Source of the DNA: Azophilus sp965221755
GTDB lineage: Bacteria > Pseudomonadota > Gammaproteobacteria > Pseudomonadales > Azotimanducaceae
Assembly (NCBI GenBank): GCA_965221755.1
Contig: OZ244921.1
Span: forward strand, 1,922,001 to 1,986,000
Reading direction: 5' to 3'
Length of the DNA: 64,000 nt
Numbering within the stretch: the first letter of the stretch is position 1; every line of letters begins with the position of its first letter. The translations under genes and the position numbers were made by a program. This document shows, piece by piece, positions 50,221-58,199 of this stretch. Under the pieces are notes generated by a model that was not told where the DNA came from, did not search any database, and worked only from the letters and a program-made list of their open reading frames with translations.

Positions 50221-53200
50221 ATGAAGAACCTTATCCGATCCCATTTTGCATCCTCACTTGTTCTGGCGTTGGCCCTGTTGGTCGGCACGGCATCGCTCAG
50301 CAGCCGCTTGGCCTTCGCCCAGGCAGCGAACGACGGGGGCGGCATCGAAGAGGTCATCGTCACCGCGCAGCGGGCGTCGGAGAGCATTCAGGACGTGCCC
50401 ATCGCGGTGACGGCGCTGACCGGCGACATGCTGGAGGATCGCCAAATCCTGGCGGCCACCGACCTGCAGTTGAACACCCCCAACGTCAGCTTCACGAGCA
50501 CCAACTTCGGCGGCGCGAGCTTCAGCATTCGCGGCATCGGCCGCTTGGTGATCGCCGCCTCCGGCGAGAACGGCGTCTCCACCCACATCGACGACATTCC
50601 CATCACCTCCAACCTGAGCGCCATCGAGTACTTCGACGTGAGCCGGGTTGAGATCCTGCGTGGCCCCCAAGGCACTCTTTACGGCCGCAACGCCACCGGC
50701 GGCTCGGTCAACATGATCACCAACAAGCCAAACCTGGAGGCCGTCGATGCCTTCCTCGATGCCGAGGTCGGCGACTACCAGCACCGGCGCTACAAGGGCA
50801 TGTTCAACCTGCCCTTGGGCGACAGCTTCGGCGTGCGCGTGGCGGGCTACGCCCTCAAGCGCGACGGCTACACCAAGAACTTGGCCTACGGGCAAACCGA
50901 TGCCAACGGCAACCAACTGGCCGGCATCGACGACGACGTCGACGGCCGTGACCACTGGGCGGTGCGCGCCACGGCGCAGTGGCAATTCGCGGACGGCGGC
51001 GACGTCTGGTTGCAGTACAGCAAGTTCAAGGAGGACAGCGACCGGGCGCGCATCACCAACCAGATCTGCGAGCGCAACACCGTCCCCGTGCAGGGCTGCA
51101 AGCCGAACGGCTTCGGCTTCGACAACCCGCACTTGGGCACCACCACGGGCGGCCTGTTCGGCGCCGCCTTCGGGGCGCTGCCCTGGGGCGCCCAAGGCGG
51201 CAATGCGGACCCGCTGGTGAACTACGACTTCCCGCGCCCGGACGGCATCGGCTTTCGCGCCATGCACACCGACTTTGAGCCCATCTACCACTACGAAGAG
51301 GACATTGCGTCCATGGGCCTGAGCTACGACTTTGAGAACTTCTCCGTAGGCTTCCTCGGCGCCTATCAGGACTTTGCTTACGTGACCCGCATGGACTACA
51401 ACATGGACGTCGGCCCAACGCTGTTCACCGCTGCCACCGCACCGCCGGGCTTGGACGACAACCCGGCCATTGTGACCCAACTCGGCCTGATGGCCTATCC
51501 CACATCCGAGCCGGCGGGCGGCTCCGGCGACGAGTGGACCAATCCGAAATGCAACTACAACGGCGGCACCTCCGGGGTGCCCGGCGGCTGCATCGCCAAC
51601 GTGGATCAGAGCCGCGTGTTCGCTTTCGACCAAAGCGGCAACGACACGGAGTACTGGACGGTTGAGGTCAAGCTGGACACATCGTTGGACGGCCCCTTGA
51701 ACTTTCTCGTTGGCGCGAACGCCTACGACGCCGGCGCCTCCACCGACTACTACGTCACCGCCAACACGCTCGACCTGCTGGGCACCGTCACCGGCGCCTA
51801 TCCGGGCATGTTCAATTCCACCAACGCCCCCAACCACAAGGGCGTGCAGTCGGATGGCTACGCCTTGTTCGGCCAGGCCTACTACGAACTGACCGATACC
51901 CTGAAGCTGACCGTCGGCGCGCGCTACAACGAGGACGACAAGTTCGTCGCCGACAGCAATCCGTTTCTGGACGCCAACTACATCTGCGACCTAGTGGCGC
52001 AGCTCACCGACGCCTGCCCACTGGAAAAACCCGGCGAGTACAGCCGGGAACCCGGCTTTGCCAACGGCGCGGACGCCTACAACACCGCTCGCGCCGACTA
52101 TTATGACGCCACCAGCCTGTTTGAGGCGGCCTTGGGCACGGCACCGCTCAGCGCGGAGCGGCTGGCCGCAGTGCGCGCCATTCCGTTGGTGCCGCAGCCC
52201 GGCGAGCGGCGGGCGCTGACCGGCAGTCCGGACTCCTTCACTTGGAAGGAGACCACTTGGCGGGTCGGGCTCGATTGGCAGGTGTCCAACGACAACCTGC
52301 TGTACGCCTTCGTGACCACGGGCTACAAGCCCGGCGGATTCAACCCGCCAGTCAGCGAAGCCTTCCAGGGGGAGACCAAGTTCGACTTCGAGCAGGAGCA
52401 GGTGACCTCGTTCGAGGTGGGCAGCAAGAACATCTTTCTGGACGGCGCCCTGAAGTTGAACGGCAACGTCTTCTACTACGACTACGAGGGGCTGCAGATC
52501 ACCCGCATCGCCAACAACAGCTCCATCAACGACAACGTCGATGCCGAGATCTGGGGCATTGAGCTGGAATCCGAATGGCGTCCCGAAGCCGTGCCGGGCC
52601 TGTCCCTCAACGCCGCCTACTCCTACTTGAACGCCGAGGTGACGGACGGCTTCTCGGTTGACCCCACCAACCGCACGGCCAGCGACCCGGACTGGATCAC
52701 GCTTGAGAGCTGGGTGCCCGGCGCCAATGCCGGCATCAACTATGTGGCGAAGCGGTCGGATTTGACGCCGGAGGTGGTGCAGGGGCTGGCCGCGGAGGAC
52801 GTAGTGCTGCCGTTGCCTGGAACCCTCTACGAGGACGGCACGCCCGCCTACATCGACCGTCTTGGCGCGGCTGCGGCCTGCGCTGCGGTTGCCGCGCTCT
52901 GCATTGAGACGTCCGACGGCTTGGATCAGGATCTCAACGGCAACACCCTGCCCAACTCGCCGGAGCACACCCTGAACATCGGCGCCGCCTACGCTTGGGA
53001 TGTCGCCGCCCTGCGCGGGCGGGTGATCGCCCGGGTGGACTGGTACTGGCAAAGCGACATGTACGCCCGGGAGTTCAACACCCCCGGCGATGAGATCGAC
53101 TCCTGGGACCAGTGGAACGCATCGCTCATCTACGAGAGCAGCGACGGCCACTGGAGCGCCCGCGCTTGGGTGCGCAACATCGAGGACGACGACAACATCA

Positions 53201-53307
53201 CCGGCCACTACCTGACGTCCGACACCTCGGGCTTCTTCCGCAACTACTTCCTGACGGAACCACGAATCTTCGGCCTGTCCTTCCGCTACAGCATGGGCGG
53301 CTCGTAG
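50221..53307 (+). CDS. Large TonB-dependent outer membrane receptor
   Basis: A 1028-residue receptor. Signal peptide SSLVLALALLVGTASLSSRLAFAQA, TonB box-like IEEVIVTAQRASESIQDVPIAVTAL, plug with VEILRGPQGTLYGRNATGGSVNMITNKP, and a barrel of about 800 residues with repeated Asp/Gly-rich outer loops, ending RIFGLSFRYSMGGS. The length and the DNKFVAD and YKPGGFNPPVSE segments suit the large marine-type receptors. The ATG at 50221 follows CAGGAGCG; the frame is open further upstream without a signal peptide at its start. Two amidohydrolase genes follow, so the ligand may be a cyclic amide, peptide or aromatic compound they degrade; that is inference. Confidence 0.93.
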   Translation: MKNLIRSHFASSLVLALALLVGTASLSSRLAFAQAANDGGGIEEVIVTAQRASESIQDVPIAVTALTGDMLEDRQILAATDLQLNTPNVSFTSTNFGGASFSIRGIGRLVIAASGENGVSTHIDDIPITSNLSAIEYFDVSRVEILRGPQGTLYGRNATGGSVNMITNKPNLEAVDAFLDAEVGDYQHRRYKGMFNLPLGDSFGVRVAGYALKRDGYTKNLAYGQTDANGNQLAGIDDDVDGRDHWAVRATAQWQFADGGDVWLQYSKFKEDSDRARITNQICERNTVPVQGCKPNGFGFDNPHLGTTTGGLFGAAFGALPWGAQGGNADPLVNYDFPRPDGIGFRAMHTDFEPIYHYEEDIASMGLSYDFENFSVGFLGAYQDFAYVTRMDYNMDVGPTLFTAATAPPGLDDNPAIVTQLGLMAYPTSEPAGGSGDEWTNPKCNYNGGTSGVPGGCIANVDQSRVFAFDQSGNDTEYWTVEVKLDTSLDGPLNFLVGANAYDAGASTDYYVTANTLDLLGTVTGAYPGMFNSTNAPNHKGVQSDGYALFGQAYYELTDTLKLTVGARYNEDDKFVADSNPFLDANYICDLVAQLTDACPLEKPGEYSREPGFANGADAYNTARADYYDATSLFEAALGTAPLSAERLAAVRAIPLVPQPGERRALTGSPDSFTWKETTWRVGLDWQVSNDNLLYAFVTTGYKPGGFNPPVSEAFQGETKFDFEQEQVTSFEVGSKNIFLDGALKLNGNVFYYDYEGLQITRIANNSSINDNVDAEIWGIELESEWRPEAVPGLSLNAAYSYLNAEVTDGFSVDPTNRTASDPDWITLESWVPGANAGINYVAKRSDLTPEVVQGLAAEDVVLPLPGTLYEDGTPAYIDRLGAAAACAAVAALCIETSDGLDQDLNGNTLPNSPEHTLNIGAAYAWDVAALRGRVIARVDWYWQSDMYAREFNTPGDEIDSWDQWNASLIYESSDGHWSARAWVRNIEDDDNITGHYLTSDTSGFFRNYFLTEPRIFGLSFRYSMGGS

Positions 53308-53445
53308 CGGAAGCGACCGACCGGCAGTCGCCCGAAAGTCCGTCCTTGGCGGCGCTTGGGTGACCTGCGCCGAACGCCATTGGCAGTGGATTGCTCAGAG
53401 GCCCGTGGGCATCAAACGGGTCTTGAATCACGGGAAGATCAGTTG

Positions 53446-54897
53446 ATGAAGGCATCAGCGGCCGCACCGCACCAAGCCCTGCTGCGGACGCTCAAGCGCT
53501 CGTGCGGGTCAAGCCGCGCTCGCATCCAACGCCGCCTCGCCGTCATGGCGCAATTCGGCGCATTGCTGGCCAACCTGCACAGCGGCTTGGCCCTTGCCGA
53601 GGCGCCCTATGAGTCCACCTACGTCCCGCGGCCGACCGAGACCACGCTGATACGGGGCGCCGCCCTGCTCACCGGCGACGGCAATGCGCTCGACCGGGCG
53701 GACGTGCTGCTCAAGGACGGACGCATCGCCGCCATCAAGGCGGACGGCGCCAAGCTTGCCAGCCGGGTGTCCGGACGGGTGATCGACGGGGGCGGCAAGT
53801 GGCTCACGCCGGGCATCATCGACGTTCACTCCCATCTCGGCACCTATCCGTCGCCGAGCGTGGCCTCGACCGCCGACGGCAACGAAATGACCGGCCCCAA
53901 CACCGCCGAGGTGTGGGTGGAGCATTCGGTGTGGCCGCAGGATCCGCAGTTTGGCTTGGCGTTGGCCGGGGGCGTGACCGCCCTGCACATCCTGCCCGGC
54001 AGCGCCAACCTGTTCGGCGGGCGCGGCGTCACGCTCAAGAACGTGCCTTCCCGCACCATGCAGGCCATGAAGTTCCCCGGCGCGCCGCAAAGCCTGAAGA
54101 TGGCCTGCGGCGAGAACCCGAAGCGGGTCTATGGCGAGCGCCTGCGCTCGCCCATGACGCGCATGGGCAACGTGGCGGGCTACCGCAGCGCTTGGGCCAA
54201 GGCCACGGCCTATCGCGACCAGCAGCGGCAATTCGAGTCCGGCGAGGCGGAGGCGCCGCCGGAACGCAATCTGGCCCTGGACACCCTGGCGGCGGTGCTC
54301 GACGGCGAGATCCTGGTGCACAACCACTGCTACCGGGCCGATGAGATGGTCGTGATGATGGACGTCGCCGAGGAGTTCGGCTACGCCATCACCGCCTTTC
54401 ACCACGCCACCGAGTCCTACAAGATCGCCGACCTGCTGGCGGAAGCGGGCGTCTGCTCGGCCGTGTGGGCGGATTGGTGGGGCTTCAAGCTGGAGGCCTT
54501 TGACGGCATCACGCAGAACGCCGCCTTGATCGATGCGGCCGGTGCCTGTGCCATCATCCACTCGGACTCGGAGGAGGTCATTCAGCGGCTCAACCAGGAG
54601 GCGGCCAAGGCCATGACGGCCGGACGGCGCATGGGCATGGCCATCAGCGATGCCCATGCCATGGCCTGGATCACCGGCAACGCCGCCAAAGCCTTGGGCA
54701 TCGCCGAGGAGACCGGCACCCTGAGGGTCGGCAAGGCAGCCGATGCAGTGCTCTGGAGCCACCATCCGTTCAGCGTCTATGCCCGCGCCGAGAAGGTCTG
54801 GATCGATGGCCACCTCTACTACGACCGGTCCGACCGGGCGCGCCAGCCGGTCAGCGACTTCGATCTCGGCCAGACCGTCGCCGGAGGCGAGGGATGA
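53446..54897 (+). CDS. Secreted amidohydrolase (imidazolonepropionase-like), first of a pair
   Basis: A 483-residue metal-dependent hydrolase of the amidohydrolase superfamily. A hydrophobic N-terminal segment (LAVMAQFGALLANLHSGLALAEA) suggests export. The metal motif is TPGIIDVHSHLG (H128, H130); further His/Asp candidates are LVHNHCY, AFHHATES, and IHSDSEE, with the usual C-terminal NAAKALGIAEETGTLRVGKAADAVLW. All expected elements look intact. The ATG at 53446 is chosen; the frame is open a little further upstream. Its stop overlaps the second amidohydrolase start (ATGA), so the two are probably made together. Confidence 0.87.
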   Translation: MKASAAAPHQALLRTLKRSCGSSRARIQRRLAVMAQFGALLANLHSGLALAEAPYESTYVPRPTETTLIRGAALLTGDGNALDRADVLLKDGRIAAIKADGAKLASRVSGRVIDGGGKWLTPGIIDVHSHLGTYPSPSVASTADGNEMTGPNTAEVWVEHSVWPQDPQFGLALAGGVTALHILPGSANLFGGRGVTLKNVPSRTMQAMKFPGAPQSLKMACGENPKRVYGERLRSPMTRMGNVAGYRSAWAKATAYRDQQRQFESGEAEAPPERNLALDTLAAVLDGEILVHNHCYRADEMVVMMDVAEEFGYAITAFHHATESYKIADLLAEAGVCSAVWADWWGFKLEAFDGITQNAALIDAAGACAIIHSDSEEVIQRLNQEAAKAMTAGRRMGMAISDAHAMAWITGNAAKALGIAEETGTLRVGKAADAVLWSHHPFSVYARAEKVWIDGHLYYDRSDRARQPVSDFDLGQTVAGGEG

Positions 54898-56312
54898 GCG
54901 TCTTGGGGGCAACGAATGCGATGGGTGGCGAGTGCGGGACGATACGAACGCGCGCCTCCGAGCAGGCCGTTTCGCATCGGCTTTGCGCTGGCGCGAAACT
55001 CGTTTCCAGTCAGCCGGGTTTCCGCGATCGTGGGCTTCCCCCCCTCGGACGGCGCAAGGCGCCATCCCGCTGCGGAGCCACAGCGGCGTTGGCCTTGCTG
55101 CTTTGGCCATTCATTGCGCCCGCTTGGGCGGAGCTGGCCATTGTCGGCGCGCGCGCGTACACCGTGGCAGCGCCGGAGCCCCTTGAAAGCGCCACCATAT
55201 TGATCGCCAACGGGCGCATCGAACAGGTGGGCGCGGAACTGCCGGTGCCCTTCGAGTACCGTCGCATCAACGCCGAAGGCAGGATCGTAACGCCCGCCTT
55301 CATCGAATCCTACAGTCACTTTGGCTTGGTCGAGATCGAGGCGGAGTCAACCACCAACGATGCCGAGTTGCTGGAATATCCCTTGGGACCCGCTTTCGAC
55401 GTGAGCTTGGCGCTCAACCCGGCCTCCACGCTCATCGCCGTCAACCGCATGGATGGCGTCGGCCGGGCGATCGCGGCGCCGCGGCCGGGGGTGGACCCGC
55501 TCGCCGGGCTAGCCGCCTCGGTGAGCCTCGGCACCGGCGAGTTCCTCTTGGAACCGAAAACGGCGCTGTTCGGCCACATCGGCGCCGCCAGCGCCGAGTT
55601 GACCGGCGGCAGCCGTGCGGCGGTCATGCACCGTCTGCGCCGCGTCCTGGAAGAAGCCGTCCGGTTCACCCCAATCCGCTACCATGCCGAGCACGGCGAC
55701 TACAGCCGCCACGACATGGCTGCGCTCAAGGCCTTCCTGCGTTCCGGCAAGCCGTTGGTGCTCGGAGTGGACCGGGCGGCGGAGATTCGGCAGGCGCTTG
55801 AATTGGCCGATGCCCACGGCCTGCGGCTGGTCGTGCTGGGCGGCGCCGAGGCTTGGCGGGTGCGCGACGCGCTGGCAGCCGCCGGCGCCGCGGTCATCGT
55901 GCGCACCCACGCCAACGTGCCGCGCAGCTTCGAGACCCTGGGCGCTCGTCTGGACAACGCCGCGCTGCTGCACGAGGCGGGCGTGGACGTGGTCTTCACG
56001 GCCGGCGAAACCCACAACGCGCGCAACCTGCGCCAGTTGGCGGGCAACGCCGTCGCTTACGGGCTGCCGTGGAGCGCAGCCTTGGACGGCCTCACCCGGC
56101 GCGCCGCCCGAGTTTGGGGCATGGACGACGTGGGCACGTTGGTCTCCGGCTCAAGAGCCGACTTGGTGATATGGAACGGCGACCCCTTGGAACTGACCAC
56201 CTGGGCGGAACAGGTCATCATCGACGGCCAAGCGATGCCCATGCGCTCGCGCCAGACGCTGCTGTTCGAGCGCTACCGAGACCTGTCGAGGCCCTACGGC
56301 TACATTCAATAG
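54894..56312 (+). CDS. Amidohydrolase-like protein with altered metal motif, second of a pair
   Basis: A 472-residue amidohydrolase-fold protein. The position of the HxH metal motif reads TPAFIESYSHFGLVEIE, so Tyr replaces the first His. The C-terminal GNAVAYGLPWSAALDGLTRRAARVWGMDDVGTLVSGSRADLVIWNGDPLE is otherwise normal in type (quoted here as its end, ADLVIWNGDPLE). A signal peptide (ATAALALLLWPFIAPAWA, about 61-80) lies inside an unusually long N terminus: the first 60 residues include DNA resembling the dispersed repeat, so either the coding region was extended by an insertion or translation starts later. It may be a non-catalytic partner of the first amidohydrolase. Confidence 0.8.
   Translation: MSVLGATNAMGGECGTIRTRASEQAVSHRLCAGAKLVSSQPGFRDRGLPPLGRRKAPSRCGATAALALLLWPFIAPAWAELAIVGARAYTVAAPEPLESATILIANGRIEQVGAELPVPFEYRRINAEGRIVTPAFIESYSHFGLVEIEAESTTNDAELLEYPLGPAFDVSLALNPASTLIAVNRMDGVGRAIAAPRPGVDPLAGLAASVSLGTGEFLLEPKTALFGHIGAASAELTGGSRAAVMHRLRRVLEEAVRFTPIRYHAEHGDYSRHDMAALKAFLRSGKPLVLGVDRAAEIRQALELADAHGLRLVVLGGAEAWRVRDALAAAGAAVIVRTHANVPRSFETLGARLDNAALLHEAGVDVVFTAGETHNARNLRQLAGNAVAYGLPWSAALDGLTRRAARVWGMDDVGTLVSGSRADLVIWNGDPLELTTWAEQVIIDGQAMPMRSRQTLLFERYRDLSRPYGYIQ
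54965..55005 (-). repeat. Possible degenerate repeat hairpin inside an amidohydrolase 5' end
   Basis: On the minus strand it reads GAGTTTCGCGCCAGCG, then after a short insert GATGCGAAACGG, resembling hairpin 2 of the dispersed element with an interrupted arm. Weak similarity; the flanking hairpins are absent. Confidence 0.4.
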
Positions 56313-56534
56313 GGCGGGGGCCTGTCAAGCCGGGTTGATGCGTCAATCTTACAAGCTGCTTGTCTTTCGTGTGCTGGACAAGATCTTGTTGGCAAGGCCA
56401 TTTCACGCTGGCGGCAATGCCGCCCCTAAACCCCTTCAGACTCCCTGCAAAAGACCAGTTTTAGCCTATTGCCACCCCGGCAAGGCGGTTTCCGTGGCGT
56501 GAAATGGCCCTGCAAATCCCATTAAGCAAAAATA

Positions 56535-56563
56535 TTGACATATGCCGTCGGGTTGGCCATGCT
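56535..56563 (+). promoter_or_regulatory. Promoter of the first secreted paralogue
   Basis: TTGACA at 56535-56540 and CATGCT at 56558-56563, 17 bp apart. After the -10 it shares a CCACATCATC stretch with the promoter of the second paralogue (57289-57317). The remaining 222 bp back to the amidohydrolase stop hold no gene. Confidence 0.6.
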
Positions 56564-56604
56564 GTGGCCACATCATCCATGAACCTAAAGGAGACTTGGA
56601 GGTT

Positions 56605-57150
56605 ATGAAAACGACACGAGAGCTGAGGGCGGTGGCCACCGCCGCCACCTTTTCCTTAATCGCCTTGGCCGCGCCGTCGGCCATGGCCGCCTTTTCCGCG
56701 CCGTCGGCCGATGCCGACATGATCTCGACGCAGTCGAACAAGCCGATGGAGGGCCATGACGTCAAGGTAACGTTCAGCGCCAAGAAAGACCCACGATTCA
56801 ACATCCGCTACAGGGCGCGCACGATTGGCGGAGAAGGGGTCTATCAGCGTGAGGGCTATTATATTAGGCCCTTTGCGGCCACCGAAGGGACCGTGGAATG
56901 GGTGGCAGGCCAGCGCAACGCCGTCGCCCCTTTCATCGTCTCCACCAACCTAGACTTTAGCTGCGACCGCGATCAGGAGGTCCGCATCGTGCTCGACCAG
57001 CCCGTGGCCATCCCGCCTGCCAAGACAAAGAGTTCTCTTGGTGGGTGGAGGTCCTTTTGCCCCAACCCGCATGGCTGGCCCTGTCGCTTTGAGGCGACGG
57101 CGTATTTCAGCGACAACCCCAGGGACTGCCAAACAAAGACGAGGAACTAA
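56605..57150 (+). CDS. Secreted protein of unknown CPNPHGWPC family, paralogue 1
   Basis: Not recognised. A 181-residue protein with a signal peptide (ATAATFSLIALAAPSAMA). The mature protein reads ISTQSNKPMEGHDVKVTFSA, DPRFNIRYRARTIGGEG, TEGTVEWVAGQRNAVAPFIV, and a C-terminal FCPNPHGWPCRFEATA, with four cysteines. The repeated beta-strand-like segments suggest an all-beta fold with disulphides. A homologue lies 200 bp downstream; the two are about half identical. ATG 56605 follows AAAGGAG and GGAGG. Its own promoter is at 56535. Role unknown; the nearby receptor and amidohydrolases suggest an extracytoplasmic binding or inhibitor protein, which is speculation. Confidence 0.8.
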   Translation: MKTTRELRAVATAATFSLIALAAPSAMAAFSAPSADADMISTQSNKPMEGHDVKVTFSAKKDPRFNIRYRARTIGGEGVYQREGYYIRPFAATEGTVEWVAGQRNAVAPFIVSTNLDFSCDRDQEVRIVLDQPVAIPPAKTKSSLGGWRSFCPNPHGWPCRFEATAYFSDNPRDCQTKTRN

Positions 57151-57164
57151 GCTTCCGCTCGTGC

Positions 57165-57271
57165 GCAAGGTCGCGGAGTCTCCGGCAAGTCGGGCCATGT
57201 GGTTTCTCCGGCGCGAAGCTCCGCTAACCTTGTGCGGGTGCTCAGGTTCCGAAATGTTCCTGAGTCCGCAC
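57165..57271 (+). repeat. Dispersed three-hairpin intergenic repeat, copy E (degenerate)
   Basis: Hairpin 3 is very clear: GTGCGG and CTCAGG (57232-57246) pair with CCTGAG and CCGCAC (57259-57271) around the conserved loop TTCCGAAATGTT. Hairpins 1 and 2 are decayed. Lies between the two secreted paralogues, just before the promoter of the second. Confidence 0.7.
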
Positions 57272-57288
57272 AAAAATCAGAAAGATAC

Positions 57289-57317
57289 TTGACATCAAGC
57301 CATCAAGGCCCTACGCT
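57289..57317 (+). promoter_or_regulatory. Promoter of the second secreted paralogue
   Basis: TTGACA at 57289-57294 and TACGCT at 57312-57317 with a 17-bp spacer, followed by CTCTCCACATCATC, similar to the first paralogue's leader. Shared promoter layout implies common regulation. Confidence 0.65.
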
Positions 57318-57349
57318 CTCCACATCATCACCAACCACGGAGCTTGCGA

Positions 57350-57910
57350 ATGCCCACGAATGCCCCCCCCCAAAGCCATGCAAACCTGAAAACCGCCCTC
57401 GCCACGGCCCTCCTCATCCCGCTGATGGCGCCATTGGCCAATGCCGGCATTAGTCCCCCGCAGTCGAGCACGCCAATGATCTCCGCGCAGTCGAACGAGC
57501 CCATGGAAGGGCACGACATCAGATTCAGCTTCAAGGCCCAAAGAACGCCAAGGTTCAACATCCGTTACAGGGCGAGAACCGTCGGCATCGGCACCGCCTG
57601 CGCCGGGGAGTGGTGCAGGGACTTCCCGGCCACCGAGGGCCGGGTGGAATGGACGGCGGGATCCCGCCAAGCCCTGAGCCCGTTCATCGTGCCGACCAAC
57701 ACCGACCACAACTGCGAGCACGATGAGCCGGTGCCCATCGTCCTTGACCAGCCTCAGTACCGCCCGGCCGCCGGAACGAAGGCGGCGACAGTCAACACCG
57801 GATGGCGGGACTTCTGCCCCAACCCCCACGGCTGGCCCTGCCGGTTCGAGGCCACGGCCACCTTGCTCAACGACCCCAAGGACTGCCGGGCGAAGAAGTT
57901 CGGGGAATAA
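57350..57910 (+). CDS. Secreted protein of unknown CPNPHGWPC family, paralogue 2
   Basis: Not recognised. A 186-residue protein, homologous to the previous gene. Signal peptide ALATALLIPLMAPLANA, then ISAQSNEPMEGHDIRFSFKA, RFNIRYRARTVG, TEGRVEWTAG, and FCPNPHGWPCRFEATA. It has six cysteines, two more than paralogue 1 (an extra TACAGEWCRD loop), so an additional disulphide is likely. ATG 57350 follows CGGAG by 7 bp; TTG 57344 in frame is less likely. Tandem duplication with conserved promoter suggests diversification of one function. A short distance downstream lies repeat copy F, then gyrA. Confidence 0.8.
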   Translation: MPTNAPPQSHANLKTALATALLIPLMAPLANAGISPPQSSTPMISAQSNEPMEGHDIRFSFKAQRTPRFNIRYRARTVGIGTACAGEWCRDFPATEGRVEWTAGSRQALSPFIVPTNTDHNCEHDEPVPIVLDQPQYRPAAGTKAATVNTGWRDFCPNPHGWPCRFEATATLLNDPKDCRAKKFGE

Positions 57911-57989
57911 ATGTCCCTTGAAGGGGCCCGCGCCGAAATGGCTCGTGGCGCAGGCCCCTGCTCCCCCCTTATCAGGGCCACCGCCAAAA

Positions 57990-58079
57990 ACCTGACGGTC
58001 GCGCATGTAGCTTCACTGGTGCGCAACTGCGCTGGCATCGCGCGAGTCAGGTCCCGAAATGTTTCTGAAGCCCGCACAG
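57990..58079 (+). repeat. Dispersed three-hairpin intergenic repeat, copy F
   Basis: CCTGACGGTCGCGC (hairpin 1 arm), a degenerate hairpin 2, then GCGAGTCAGGTCCCGAAATG and TTTCTGAAGCCCGCACA. Situated in the 289-bp gap between the second secreted protein and gyrA; nothing else recognisable is there. Confidence 0.7.
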
Positions 58080-58199
58080 GCAGGGCCAGCCATCCTAGCC
58101 GATAGAGCGTCCGAGGAAGGGTGAATGGGAGCCTTCCTGACTCGCCTTCCGGGCATCAGTTCATGTTAAGGTTGGCATCCTTTGGGGAGCCGCGTCTCC

